Assembly (NCBI GenBank): GCA_035235625.1
Contig: CP141142.1
Location: 51,253,644-51,317,643 of the forward strand
Source of the DNA: Saururus chinensis
Lineage: Eukaryota; Streptophyta; Magnoliopsida; Piperales; Saururaceae
DNA: 64,000 nt
Direction: 5' to 3'
Numbering within the stretch: position 1 is the stretch's first letter; every line of letters starts with the position of its first letter. This document shows positions 11,131 to 21,973 of this stretch, piece by piece. The notes under the pieces are model-generated. The model saw only the letters and a program-made list of their open reading frames with translations, made no database searches and was not told the origin of the DNA. A program made the translations under genes and the position numbers.

Positions 11131-11399
11131 TCTTGCTCTAGTATGCACATTTTTTGCTAGCATCTTTTCTTTAGGGCCATGAAAGGTGTTTTCGTCATGG
11201 CCCTTTGATCACTTGTTCTTATAGTTCATTGGTATAGATTGCTTAAATAGTAGCCAAATATTCAATGAAATAAATAATAAAAGTAATTTTTTATTTATAG
11301 TAAGTGTCAAGCATAAACACTAATATATATGCGACTTAATAAAATAGTTAATTTGAACTTTTTCTATACATATGATCTTTATTACAATTAAGTTTTTTA

Positions 11400-11566
11400 G
11401 GACAAATTAAAAAATAGTTTATTTTAATTTTTTGAAAAATTAAATATATTCAGATTAAGATTCAAATCCGATTCAAATTTAAATTCCGTGTGAAATTCAG
11501 ATAGTAGGCTTTTCAAATTTTACAGTTGGCTTTTCAAATTTAGATTTAGATAAAACAAATGGACCG
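11400..11566 (-). repeat. Third copy of the TIR terminus
   Basis: Read on the minus strand from 11566, this begins CGGTCCATTTGTTTTATC and continues with TTTGAAAAGCCAACT and TTTGAAAAGCCTACT, echoing TGAAAAGCC motifs of the left terminus. It may be the true right end of the element starting at 8711. Confidence 0.4.
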
Positions 11567-11999
11567 TAATTGGTAAAAATAACATGGACCCATATGCAGA
11601 CGGATTGAAGAAAGCCACAAAAACACAGTCAAGACAATAGGAAATCCATATATTTTCATAGTTAGCGTTTGAAAGTTCTCCAGATAGAATTAGAAGGTCA
11701 CCTTTTCGCATAATTTTTCTACGCTTCGACTGAAAGGAAGGCATTAAGAGGAAAAGAGGCAATTAATTACAAATTGAAGAAAACCAAACAAATACACCAA
11801 ATCTCACCTTTGCGAGTAGAAAAAGAAGAAACAAGTGAAAAAAAAAACAACGCATTTACTCGAGGTGAGGCCATGGACAATCAAAACCGAGATCCACACC
11901 TGCAGCCCACAATGCAGGCAGGAATTCCTCCCACCCATCCAAAAGCATCAACCAAAACGCACCAAAAAAACAAAAAAGAAAGGGAAAAAAGAGACGAAG

Positions 12000-12404
12000 C
12001 AAGGAACCAGGCGAGAATAGTAATGACAGCAAATTGTCGAGATTGACTGGGTATTGAAATCTGGAGCTCAGCTGCCAGAATTAGAAGAAACAAGTAGAGT
12101 CAAGGCGACAAGGAGACGGCCATGAGGATGCAACTCGAGGAAAGCAGATGGAAGGAGTGGAGACTGACGGGAACCAAAGGCGAAGGTCAGTGGAGTGAAA
12201 TTGGTTGCGGCTACAATCGGTAGAGGAGAGACAAAAGTCGGGATCGCGTTTTAGATTTTCAAAGGCTTCTGACCATCACATCTAATTTAATGACTGAATT
12301 ATATCTGAATTAAGTGCTAAACAAGTACATTGAAAAGTCACTTAGAAGTTAATTTTTCGGTCAATTTTGGTTTAGGTTTGAATTAGACTAAACAAATGGA
12401 ACCT
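12000..12404 (-). repeat. Right long terminal inverted repeat
   Basis: Read on the minus strand from 12404, this begins AAGGTTCCATTTGTTTAGTC and carries the shared inner blocks described for the left repeat, including CTCCACTCCTTCCATCTGCT. It ends about 300 bp before the TATA box of the first germin-like gene. Confidence 0.5.
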
Positions 12405-12708
12405 TAGACCGGCACTGCCAGCCATCTACCACCAAAAGGAATGGTCCTAGACTCCTAGTCAAGTTCATATGAATTTCCTAATTCCTTTTTACACTCCATA
12501 GATGGAGACCCCACAGCCGGCACTCCACTAATGAGTTATCAATAGTTAATACAAATGCTTTTATGACTAGTCAGTACATATGTTACAAGTCACATATGCA
12601 AACAAAACGGTCGGCTGGCAAGTAAGAAGAACAAGTTTGATCATTAGTCATGTAATTAACAAAATAAAAAAAGGACAACTGCACGCAATGCCGGCATCAA
12701 TGCAAAAG

Positions 12709-12716
12709 TATAAATA
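12709..12716 (+). promoter_or_regulatory. TATA box of the first germin-like gene
   Basis: TATAAATA lies 84 bp upstream of the ATG at 12800, a typical plant TATA-to-ATG distance. No experimental start site is implied. Confidence 0.65.
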
Positions 12717-12799
12717 GCTAGTGAGTAGCTTATTTCATCAACTCATTCATCCAATCTGAGTATTTTCCTTCTCAAAACTCATTAATTTCTGTCTGAATT

Positions 12800-13564
12800 A
12801 TGGCCGCCAATCTCCTCATTTTGAGTCTCTTTGTTCTATCTTCCTCTCTTGCCTTCGCCTATGACAGCCCTCCGTTGCAAGATTTCTGTGTTGCAGACTC
12901 CAACAGCCAAGGTACTACGTACTACTACTGTTTTCGTTGATCAAGAACTAACTTAATTAACCGCACATAACCACCTTACAATTAATCGTTCACTATCTTA
13001 CTGTTTCATATGTTTATTGCCTTGGCAGTGATGGTGAATGGACTGGCCTGCAAGGATCCGAAGCTGGTTCAGGCGGATCATTTCTTCTTTGCCGGCCTTC
13101 AAAACGCAGGAAACACATCGAACGCGGTTGGCTCCAGGGTAACCCCAGTCAATGTGGTCCAGATACCAGGGCTGAACACCATGGGCATCTCCATGGCTCG
13201 GGTGGACTATGCACCATGGGGCACCAACCCACCTCACACCCACCCGCGAGCCACTGAGATCCTGACTGTACTGGAAGGGACTCTGCTAGTGGGCTTTGTC
13301 ACTTCCAACCCTGAGAACCGGCACATCTCCAAGACCCTTCAGAAAGGGGACGTGTTTGTGTTCCCCAAGGGACTTGTGCACTACCAGTACAATGTTGGCT
13401 CTTCCAACGCCGTGGCCATTGCAGCACTCAATAGCCAGAACCCCGGAGTGATCACCATTGCTAACACTTTGTTTGGCTCAAAGCCAGATATACACGCTGA
13501 TGTGCTTGCCAAAGCCTTTCAAGTCGACAAGAAGGTGGTGAACTATCTCCAAACGGCCTTTTAG
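12800..13564 (+). CDS. Germin-like protein (copy 1)
   Basis: Exon 1 is 12800-12911 and exon 2 is 13029-13564, with a 117-bp intron (GTACTACG to TTGGCAG). The 215-aa product has a signal peptide ending near Ala20, then PLQDFCVAD. Cys30 and Cys45 form the conserved disulfide pair. The germin boxes of the cupin fold are intact: [10 protein letters not shown] supplies His107, His109 and Glu114, and [13 protein letters not shown] supplies His155, the expected Mn ligands. Asn66 in NTS is a likely glycosylation site. Germin-like proteins are secreted cell-wall cupins; some act as superoxide dismutases, while oxalate oxidase activity is largely limited to true germins. Activity here is not predictable. 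The 112/536-nt exon structure is identical to the second copy 6 kb downstream, indicating tandem duplication. Confidence 0.95.
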
Positions 13565-13929
13565 ACCTCAAAAGTAATTAAAGATGATAAGCAGTGTGCC
13601 CATTAATCTTTTATCATACATCAAAATTTAACCATTATCGTTCAGCAATGTCTTTTTTTTTTCTTGTTATGTTTGTTGAAATTATATATGGATTATCTAT
13701 TTGGATGTTGAAATTTATAAGGTTTTGGATTTAGTAATGGAAGTGTTATAATGGACTGAAGTCAACAATGCAGCATTGTTCCAAAATTTATGGTAGTTGG
13801 TTTCATGAACTTTGGGTCCAAATAATAGAAAAATAACATTATTAATTACTAAATCCCCCTCACCACCTGCCATACGGTTCATAAGTCTCATGACCTGAGC
13901 CTTGAGAAGGGTCCATAGACCGCCAATAC
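13565..13929. other. 3' flank of germin-like copy 1
   Basis: The 3' UTR is expected here. No classical AATAAA was fixed, and nothing else is recognised. Confidence 0.4.
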
Positions 13930-16185
13930 TATTGGAATGCACCTAAGCTCAAGCTATAACAATACAATAACAAATATTTTACAAGGGATAAAGAATTAAA
14001 TCTAAAACATAGACAATTTTCTTACTAAACTTTTATTAAATCAAATAACATGAGTTTCACCCAATGGGTGTTCATCTGCAACTACAAAAATAACTACTAA
14101 TGCATCAAAGAAATCAAACTAATCCTAATTCTCTTCGTTAACCCTGTGACCATTATTTCTATTCTTTCTTGATGTTCCTACGCATCCAAATCTGTAAACA
14201 AACCTACACATAAAAATACGCCTAGTGGAACGAACGTTCCACCCGTAAGCTAAAAGCTTCGTGAGCCTCAAATAAAACATACATTGTAATCTTAGCAATC
14301 GTTGATCACACAACAACAACAAATAATCAATGAATCTCCAGAATAAAACATCCAACATGATTTCTAAATATATTTATGTACATGCACCTCATTTAAGATA
14401 ACCAATCATCATTTATCATAATCATCGTATGCATCGTAATTCATAACGTATAATCTACACAGCTCATTCCTTATAACACCCAGAGAATTAGCTATGTGAT
14501 CCGTGATTTGCGCCGGTGTAAATGCGCCGTGAGTGGTCATACGCATGCACTCGTAATGACCAGTGAAACCGGGAGGGATCTGCAAAGGCTGGGGTCCACC
14601 CTCATCTCTACGTGGCACTTGAGTAGTCTTATTAACTTGAATACTGAAATTGAGTCACCCAACCCAAATCTTAACTACCCATGTCAACCCGTCATTCTTA
14701 GGTGTTAGGCAATGTATTCCTCTCACGTACCCAACTCATAATCAATCAACATATCATTCACATTAATACAATTCATTATATATCTTTTATTCTTAGCAAG
14801 GCCTCCCCTAATAGAAAATAAAAGAATCACAGCAGGGTGTGTCATGTGCACCCTAAGTGCTATATATGTATAATAAAATTCTAATAAGGTCTGTACATAC
14901 ATTCAAACAATTGACTAACAATTCATCATAGTATTATCAAAGTTGACCTATATCCTGCAAGGTGAATCTAATAAACTTTTGACTATGATACATGCCGATC
15001 ATTAAAAACAATGCACCACAAATCCATGGCAGCATACATATGTACACATATATTTGGAGATAATTCATTCCCCAATTTCCCATTCTTTTCTTATGACCTA
15101 GAGAGCTCACACTTTTTTAATTTCAATTAATTACTCCACATACATCTTCATCTTCAGCCACTCCAATCACACACAGGAGCATTTGTTACTTATGCTAGTG
15201 TACATCATGCAATATTGAACATCCACCCTATATAACTCACGATGTCCATCTCTCACAGCTCACCTCATTCATATTAACAGTGCTAATCCCAACCTATATC
15301 TCCCAAACTAAAAACACCTCCAATAGACCCCATCAGCCCATTATTAATTACTGAGCAACTTCTTCTCATACTTACATTAAGGCATAATCAAAGATTTTAA
15401 CTAAGTGTATCTTAGTCAATTGAGCCAAAACATAAAATAAGAAATTTTTGATTTAGACACCTAGAAAACAAATATAACAAATCCTGCATGTATAATTCTG
15501 CATATACAATTAAGCTCCTCCCATAATTAGATATAAACCTAAACTAGTGCAGAACTTTGTGTCCACCTGTGAATCAACTATTACCCGTATTAAAACAGAG
15601 TATATGAACTGCCCCAATTTCATTTCTTTCACCAACTATTCATAATTGACATATGATACATCACCAAGAATACTTACGGGATTAGATATATAAGTATGAT
15701 ACACTACCAGATCGGCAACATATTCATAATTGGCATAGACCCACAGTTGCATATACAACATCATGAATTAATTTAAAATCCATCTCAGCATATATGAGAA
15801 TTATATCACTACTATAACATCTCCAATTTTTAGCTCAGACCAACTCATGCTCCACCCTTATGAATCACATATTATTTCTATGAGAGTAATTCCCAACAAA
15901 CATTAGAGATTTCATATTTAATCAAAACATATAATACACCTAAGATCAAAGTATAAGTATAAGCATGATATTAGGATTTCTTTCATCACAACAACGATCA
16001 TAACAATTTATGCCGAGAGAACAATTCATGTTCTAAATGAGGAACCTCACCTTAGCCTAGTTTGAAGCACAAACCGTCCCAAAATATCACTGCTCCTCAC
16101 AAAATTCTAAGGAAAACCACAACCAAACTCTAATTAATAGAATGAGACATGTAATTAACGCAAGGGAAAGAAGATGTTGTAATTT

Positions 16186-16502
16186 GGAAATTTTGGATGA
16201 TCCAACACACTGTGAATAGTGATTCCGGGAATAAGAAAAGGGAATTTGGCCAAAACTAAGAGGGAACGTGAAGTACATCAAAAGATCTTACCTTTAAGCC
16301 TTCCCCTCTGCAGCCCAGTCTCCTTGCCGCCTAGATCTTGCCTTTGTCACCGTCGTCGGACCCAAAACTTGTTCCTCGTTGAACCAGGGAGAAAAGGGAC
16401 TGATGGGGCGAGAGGGAGGGAGGAGATGAAGTTTATAAAGAGGAGGGAAAAGAGACGTCAAGGGAGAGGGGAGGAGAATCGTGAGAAGAGAAAACAAGGG
16501 TT
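16186..16502 (+). repeat. Tandem direct repeat, copy 1
   Basis: This 317-bp segment starting GAAATTTTGGATGATCC recurs almost unchanged at 16564-16880. Each copy carries TTTATAAA on the minus strand (here 16432-16439). A 61-bp spacer separates the copies and contains a perfect hairpin, GGAACTGG-TTTCT-CCAGTTCC. The arginine-rich open frames across both copies are not considered genes. Confidence 0.85.
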
Positions 16503-16563
16503 GTAGGGGAGGACTCGTAGGGGAACTGGTTTCTCCAGTTCCGTTGAGTGCCTGGGGGAGGAA

Positions 16564-16880
16564 GAAATTTTGGATGATCCAACACACTGTGAATAGTGAT
16601 TCCGGGAATAGGAAAAGGGAATTTGGCCAAAACTAAGAGGGAACGTGAAGTACATCAAAAGATCTTACCTTTAAGCCTTCCCCTCTGCAGCCCGGTCCCC
16701 TTGCCGCCCAGATCTTGCCCTTGTCGCCGTCATCGGACCCAAAACTTGTTCTTCGTTGAACCAGGGAGAAAAGGGACTGATGAGGCGAGAGGGAGGGAGG
16801 AGATGAAGTTTATAAAGAAGAGGGAAAAGAGACCTCAAGGGAGAGGGGAGGAGAATCGTGAGAAGAGAAAACAAGGGTTA
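16564..16880 (+). repeat. Tandem direct repeat, copy 2
   Basis: Second copy of the unit at 16186-16502, with few substitutions and TTTATAAA at 16809-16816. It runs to within 20 bp of the putative LTR end, so the duplication doubles the putative LTR promoter. Confidence 0.85.
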
Positions 16881-17584
16881 TTAACCCACCGGGGTTTACA
16901 ATAAGCCACAATTAATTACGAACAAAAAAGGCTAGATTATCGTGGAAGTCAGCCTATTCTGATAGTTCGTTATATGAACATTTGGACACTAGTAATCTTC
17001 TAAGAAATAGTTCAACAGACGGTGTGGTTAAACAGTTAATTCATACTTGAAACTATTCTTGAGCAAAATCTGAACGTAGGTCAGCGGACTTCATTTTCTA
17101 TCACTCGCTTTTTAAGCAAATCTCCACTCAAAAGGAGGAGACCAAGGGTGACTAGTGAATAGGGAACTTGATAAAGACTGATTTATTGCATTGTTAACTC
17201 ATCAGGTGCTGTTAATTGTATTTATTATTAGCACACAAGTGCAACAGCAGCGTGGGGGTCCATAATCTGCAGGTCCCACGATCGAATTCTGGGCTCCATC
17301 AGGACTTTTTTGGTAATGAATAACACCATCTCTCTTTTATTCCTTCGAGACTGTCAACGCAATGCTTATTAATCCGTAAAACATTCGTAGATTCGCTAAT
17401 TAAAAAAAACAAACCATGCATATACTGATAAACGTCTTTTGCGCAAATAGAATTCAGTTACTGGATAGAAGCTTACATACATGGATGAAGAGATCATAAT
17501 TTCGTAAGTTTTTTTTGAAGTAAAAATTTAAAAGAAGCTAAAGAATCAGCAGAAGTAGCTAAGAAGACCAGATCATGACTATGC

Positions 17585-17930
17585 AAAACCTAACTGTTAC
17601 AGAGTTTGGATGATTAAGCCATTATTTACTAATGTTTTGATAGAAACAATACAGAACAATTCAACACGATTTTTGTAAACTGTGTTAATGGGTCTTCAGT
17701 CAGTGTAAGGAGCTGAGGTTTTTTTTTGTTTTGGACAACGTGTGCCAAGTGTAGTTCCTTTTGTACCTTGTTGTATTATTCAAAGCAGCCGGTTAAACTG
17801 TCATCCCGCACTCTCAGACAAAAAGAACATTTAAGCAGTTTATACCATTAATTATATTAACAATGAAAGGATTCAGATAGAATAAAGCAATGTATTCATA
17901 GACCTGGTCCTCTACTCGACGTATATCATA
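17585..17930 (+). repeat. Direct repeat upstream of germin-like copy 2, unit A
   Basis: Shares long blocks with unit B (18300-18680), including GTGTTAATGGGTCTTCAGT, TTGTTGTATTATTCA, CAGTTTATA and GACCTGGTCCTCTACT in the same order. Divergence is clear, so this is an old segmental duplication of non-coding DNA. Confidence 0.75.
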
Positions 17931-17937
17931 TCTCGTA

Positions 17938-18169
17938 CTCCCTCCGTCTTAATAATTCTATTTGGCAAAAAACTTTGTTTGATATTAACAGCTTCATTTT
18001 GTTTAATTTAAGTAGTTGTATACTTGAAAAAGAATAGAATGAGTCTATATGCACTACAATAATCCCCTCAGTACCCCCTAACCCTCATAAACTTATTTTC
18101 CTCAGCTTCACCCCTCAATAAAAATTATTATTTTTTTAAATATAACTATTAATATTGGACAAAAAAAGT
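17938..18169. mobile_element. Decayed Stowaway-like MITE between the two repeat units
   Basis: The left end CTCCCTCCGTCTTAATAATT follows TA at 17936-17937, and a decayed right end (ATTGGACAAAAAAAG) precedes TA at 18170. The right-end block TAACTATTAATATTGGAC recurs near 50898. Length and ends suit Tc1/mariner MITEs, but the TIRs are poorly preserved. Confidence 0.4.
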
Positions 18170-18299
18170 ATTATAAAATTATTTATCTCTCTCATCAACA
18201 ACTAAAACGTACATGATAATATGATACTTGTTCACATTATGCCAGATAAATGGACAAAAAGATCATGAGTTTAGAAGATATTACTACGTGGTTTTAGGC

Positions 18300-18680
18300 T
18301 CAAAAACCTAAATGCCCCATGCATGGTTAATTAATTTGCATGAATAACCCATTATGTGCTAAATTTTTTTATAGAATCAACACAGAACAGTTGAAAGCAA
18401 TTTTTATACAGTGTTAATGGGTCTTCAGTGCAAGGAGCTGACTGCTGAGGCCTTGGCAATGTACGCTCATCTGCATCCTAAGGGAAAGAAGATATCAATT
18501 GTGGTTCTGTTTGAACCTTGTTGTATTATTCACAGTAGCCGGTTCAATTGTCACCCTACACTCTGAGACAAGAAGAACCTTTAGGCAGTTTATAACATTA
18601 GCTATAAAAAGAATCTGACATAATAAAGTAATTTATTGAAAGACCTGGTCCTCTACTTGGCATTCATCTATACAGCTAGA
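18300..18680 (+). repeat. Direct repeat upstream of germin-like copy 2, unit B
   Basis: Second unit of the repeat at 17585-17930. It ends about 250 bp before the TATA box of germin-like copy 2, so it probably lies in the upstream regulatory region. Confidence 0.75.
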
Positions 18681-18933
18681 TCATGTACTTCTTGTTCACA
18701 TGCACTGATGCTGTGATGCTCCGTTTCCATAAGAACTTGCCATTCATAATAGCCAGCCACTGCTTCAGCCGGCTCTCCTCACTGAGGTGAAAACAACAGA
18801 CAGAAAAATAGCTGGGCAGCAGCGTCTCAACTTTTTTTGTTAGAAAAAACACAGTGATTGAAGACGATGTGCTTAGACCAATTCATACAGATGATTAGAC
18901 ATTAAAATTCTATGATGGGTCCCAGTATCTTCG

Positions 18934-18941
18934 TATAAATA
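18934..18941 (+). promoter_or_regulatory. TATA box of the second germin-like gene
   Basis: TATAAATA lies 96 bp upstream of the ATG at 19037, with the same octamer and similar spacing as in copy 1. Confidence 0.65.
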
Positions 18942-19036
18942 CCTGCAACATCTAAGCTTCTTCCACCACTTCAGATGCAGTTTTGCTCACACAAACTAAG
19001 CTTTTCATTTATAACCAACTAGTAAAAAATTGGAAG

Positions 19037-19795
19037 ATGGCCACCAAAGTTATCCTGTTGGGCCTCTTGGCTCTCTCCTGCTCTCTTGCTCTAGCCTTCG
19101 ACCAGGCACCATTGCAGGACTTCTGTGTTGCAGAAGCCAACAGCCAAGGTAAATTCACTTTGCTAATTAAGTTTTACCTAATTAGTTGTGCGCTAATACT
19201 ATCGGATGGATGAAAGTATTCTAAACTTTTCTGTGATGTGTGTCATACACTTGTGACAGTACTGGTGAATGGCCTAGTGTGTAAGGACCCAAAGCAAGTC
19301 CAGCCAGACCACTTCTTCTTCTCAGGCCTCCACATTGCCGGCAACGCGTCTAACCAGCTCGGTTCGCGGGTTACTCCTGCCAATGTCGCCCAGCTCCCCG
19401 GCCTCAACACACTAGGGATCTCCATGGCCCGGATAGACTTTGCACCATGGGGCGTCCTCCCTCCCCACACCCACCCCCGGGCCACCGAGATCCTGACCGT
19501 CCTCGACGGCAGCATCTTCGTCGGCTTCATTACCTCCAACCCGGAGAACCGCCTCATAGCCAAGACCCTCAACAAAGGGGATGTGTTCGTCTTCCCCAAG
19601 GGACTTGTACACTTCCAGTACAATATGGGTTCCACCAGAGCTGTGGCCATTGCAGCCCTGAACAGCCAGAACCCCGGCGTGATCGCCATAGCCAACACTG
19701 TGTTTGGCTCCAAGCCGGATATTCATCCCGATGTGCTCACCAAGGCCTTCCAAGTGGACAAGAAATTGGTGGACCATCTCCAGACTGTGTTCTAA
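19037..19795 (+). CDS. Germin-like protein (copy 2)
   Basis: Exon 1 is 19037-19148 and exon 2 is 19260-19795, with a 111-bp intron (GTAAATTC to TGTGACAG). It encodes 215 aa with a signal peptide ending near Ala20. Cys30 and Cys45, the [10 protein letters not shown] Mn-binding box (His107, His109, Glu114) and [13 protein letters not shown] (His155) are all kept. Asn66 in NAS keeps the glycosylation site. Most differences from copy 1 are conservative. Copy 2 coding DNA is more GC-rich at third positions, for example CCCCACACCCACCCCCGG against CCTCACACCCACCCGCGA at the Mn box. The product is expected in the apoplast; activity is not known. Upstream DNA holds a duplicated segment and a MITE, which could separate expression of the two paralogues. 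Confidence 0.95.
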
Positions 19796-21620
19796 AATGC
19801 AACCGCCATGCTTCCAACTGTATGTTAAAATCTTTCGTGTTAAGTGGTGCTGTAGTTGTTGTCTGTTACATTTTAGGTGTTTTATCTTGTTTGCAGATGG
19901 AACTGAAGTGTTGAACCATTGTTGTTTGTTAATTACTTCACAAATGGAAGTTACAGTCAGCCCTAGTTGTAATGCCATGGCAAATGTCTAGTAAGTGCTA
20001 TAATATACTCAATGTAGATCAAGCAATGGATCGATATATGTTCCATGTACCAAAAACTACTGTGATTTGGGCATTTGGCAAGTTTTTGCTACAATCATAC
20101 AAAAAACTGCAAAGGCCTAGTTTATGTTATTATTCGTGATCCAAACTCTGCAGGATGCGGCATGATTATTGTCACTGATTCAAACCGCTGTGTTAATATA
20201 TGGACATTTGGAAATTTGGGTTTATGTGATATAATGTGATCCTACTTGGGATTTTGCTGGCTTGTGATCCTCGATTACCTTCTAAATAGGCAAAATCATA
20301 TAAAGAAATTTCACAAAGGAGATATGAAGGACGACACGGGGAATAAAAAATGTGAAAGGAAGAATGCAACCCAGTTGAATCTGGATAGAATAGCTACCTT
20401 GTCTTTCTTTGATGCAGTTCATGAATGGAACATGGGTGATTTGGCTATGGTGAATTTCTACTTTTAAATGCTGGAAGCTTAATTTGTCAGTGACGACAAG
20501 GAGGATGTGGTAGATGGGTGCCCTGTAAGACTGGTGCAGTTGTATTCAATTAGAATCTCAGAAAACACTAAAGCACTTCGTAGTGGACGAATTGTAATTT
20601 TACAATCTGCCGCAGTAGTTTCTGTTAAGCCTAACAGAAAACTCTAAAAACTTTCGTGGACGCAGTATAATTGAACACGCTAAGCTGCAGTTGCTTTAGA
20701 GTGTAGAAAAATTAACAAGCCTCCTTGATACTAACATGCTTTTACAAATTTTCTGTGCCGCATGACAAAAGACCATGACGATAGGAAAGAGTTGCATGAG
20801 GAACTACGAGATAAGAAGATTAGCCACTCTTTTGTTGTATCATAATCAATGTGTAGCTGACAAGTTCAATGTCTCACCTTAGTCCATTATAACAGTTGTT
20901 TAACCAAATATTACTGATGTAAAAAGGGGATGTGAGCACCATATATAAAACTTGCAGTGCATGACTTAGTCATCCCAATTATTCTTTTAGAAATGGAGGG
21001 CTCTTTCAAATGATTAAGCATTTATAAACAAATGGATTGATCCCGCAATCCTTGTATTTAATAATATCAATAAGTGATGGTTAATCTGCTTTCTAAGCAT
21101 TTGATTCAAATCTCCACCTCTTATTCAGTACAACTTGGGCTCTGTTGATTTTGTCACCCCATTCGAAGTGACATTCTAGCTAGCTATTAGCCCCTCAATA
21201 GGTCCCATAGAGAAAAGGGGTGGAAACACCTTAGGCTTGGTGACAAACAGCCAAGGACACCCTTTGGGTGTGGATGCATGATGGAGCAGCTTCCGAGCAA
21301 TAGCCAGCCTTGTGGAGCAGGTTGAGTAAGAATCCTAGCACAGGTAGGACTCTAGCGGTGAGCTGGGCACCAACCACACTTAGGGATGGACTCATAAGGC
21401 AGACATGACTCATCTATGCAAGATTCAGCCAACTCCCAGCTCGAGTAGGAGATGGGGCAGTAGTTTCCCATGAAGACTGGACTCTTTGAAGGCATGGTGC
21501 ACTGAGACTCCTAACTGGACAAAGAGTTATCTAGTTTCCTAGTTTAAGCTGGGCAACTTGCCTAAGGGGGAAAGAGTTGGACTAGGAGGGAACTTTTGTG
21601 GGTAAGACTTGTATATACTA
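19796..21620. other. Intergenic DNA between germin-like copy 2 and a retrotransposon
   Basis: Contains the 3' flank of the germin-like gene. The stretch 20500-20710 repeats similar words (CTAAAGCACTTCGTAGTGG and CTAAAAACTTTCGTGG) and may be TE-derived. DNA at 21130-21620 and its continuation after 29781 may be one older element split by the Gypsy insertion. No gene is recognised. Confidence 0.35.
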
Positions 21621-21625
21621 CTAGC

Positions 21626-21942
21626 TGTTGTGCCCAGTGTTGGGCACAATGGTACCTTGCACAATCACGCAGGGAAAGGGGAGAAAGGAAGAAGAAATGG
21701 GAGAAGTTCTAAATAATGTTATATTGCATAAACAAAACACAAGGGGGTGACTCTTATGGGGAGTCACGCCCTTTCACCTAGGGAAATGTGTCGCTAGTGG
21801 GCCCGGCTACTCCGTGGTTCACTAGCATTTCTAACACAAATACTGCCCCATTACATACGCAAATACTAATATAATAAAAAGGAAAATAATCTAATGTACT
21901 GAAATAAAAGATAAATAAAGAGTCTGGTGAACATGCACAATA
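21626..21942 (-). repeat. 3' LTR of the Reina-like element
   Basis: 317 bp, TGTTGTGCCCAGTG to GCACAATA. It aligns throughout with the LTR at 29462-29776 but with scattered substitutions and small indels, consistent with an old insertion. Confidence 0.85.
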
Positions 21943-21973
21943 CTCCACCACGCTTTCGCTATTCACCTTGTCC

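Larger units (their letters stand above)
8711..12404. mobile_element. TIR-bounded composite element carrying gene fragments
   Basis: The left end at 8711 (GGGTCCATTTGTTTGGT) is mirrored by an inverted end at about 12404 (read inward AAGGTTCCATTTGTTTAGT) and by a further inverted end near 11566 (CGGTCCATTTGTTTTAT). About 100 bp inside, left and right share CTTTTCANTGTANTTGTTTAG. Farther in, they share CTCCACTCCTNCNATCNGCT (left about 8990, right about 12160), implying inverted repeats of roughly 400 bp. Between them lie ACR exons and other exon-like sequence, so this resembles a Pack-MULE or other Pack-TIR element. No convincing target-site duplication was found, and two nested elements are possible. 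Confidence 0.5.
13930..16901 (-). mobile_element. Probable LTR-retrotransposon LTR or LTR remnant
   Basis: Read on the minus strand from 16901, the sequence starts TGTAAACCCCGGTGGGTTAA, a common start of plant Gypsy LTRs, with TATA-like TTTATAAA about 90 bp in, followed by a pyrimidine-rich leader. The rest down to about 13930 is AT-rich and lacks genes; it includes a stretch (14220-14280) typical of long Gypsy LTR interiors. The low-coordinate boundary and any target duplication were not found, so extent and class are tentative. Confidence 0.4.

Noticed and set aside
16219-16904. Basic plus frames of 95-102 codons, duplicated
   Set aside because: They are antisense to the pyrimidine-rich leader of a putative LTR promoter; the two copies only reflect the tandem repeat.
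17240-17310. tRNA-like B-box (GATCGAATTC) suggesting a SINE
   Set aside because: There is no matching A-box, no poly-A or T-rich end and no target duplication. The similar word near 30296-30318 is equally weak.
19243-19978. Two antisense frames of 156 and 188 codons over germin-like copy 2
   Set aside because: They are shadows of a GC-rich coding exon; the sense frame has all germin motifs.
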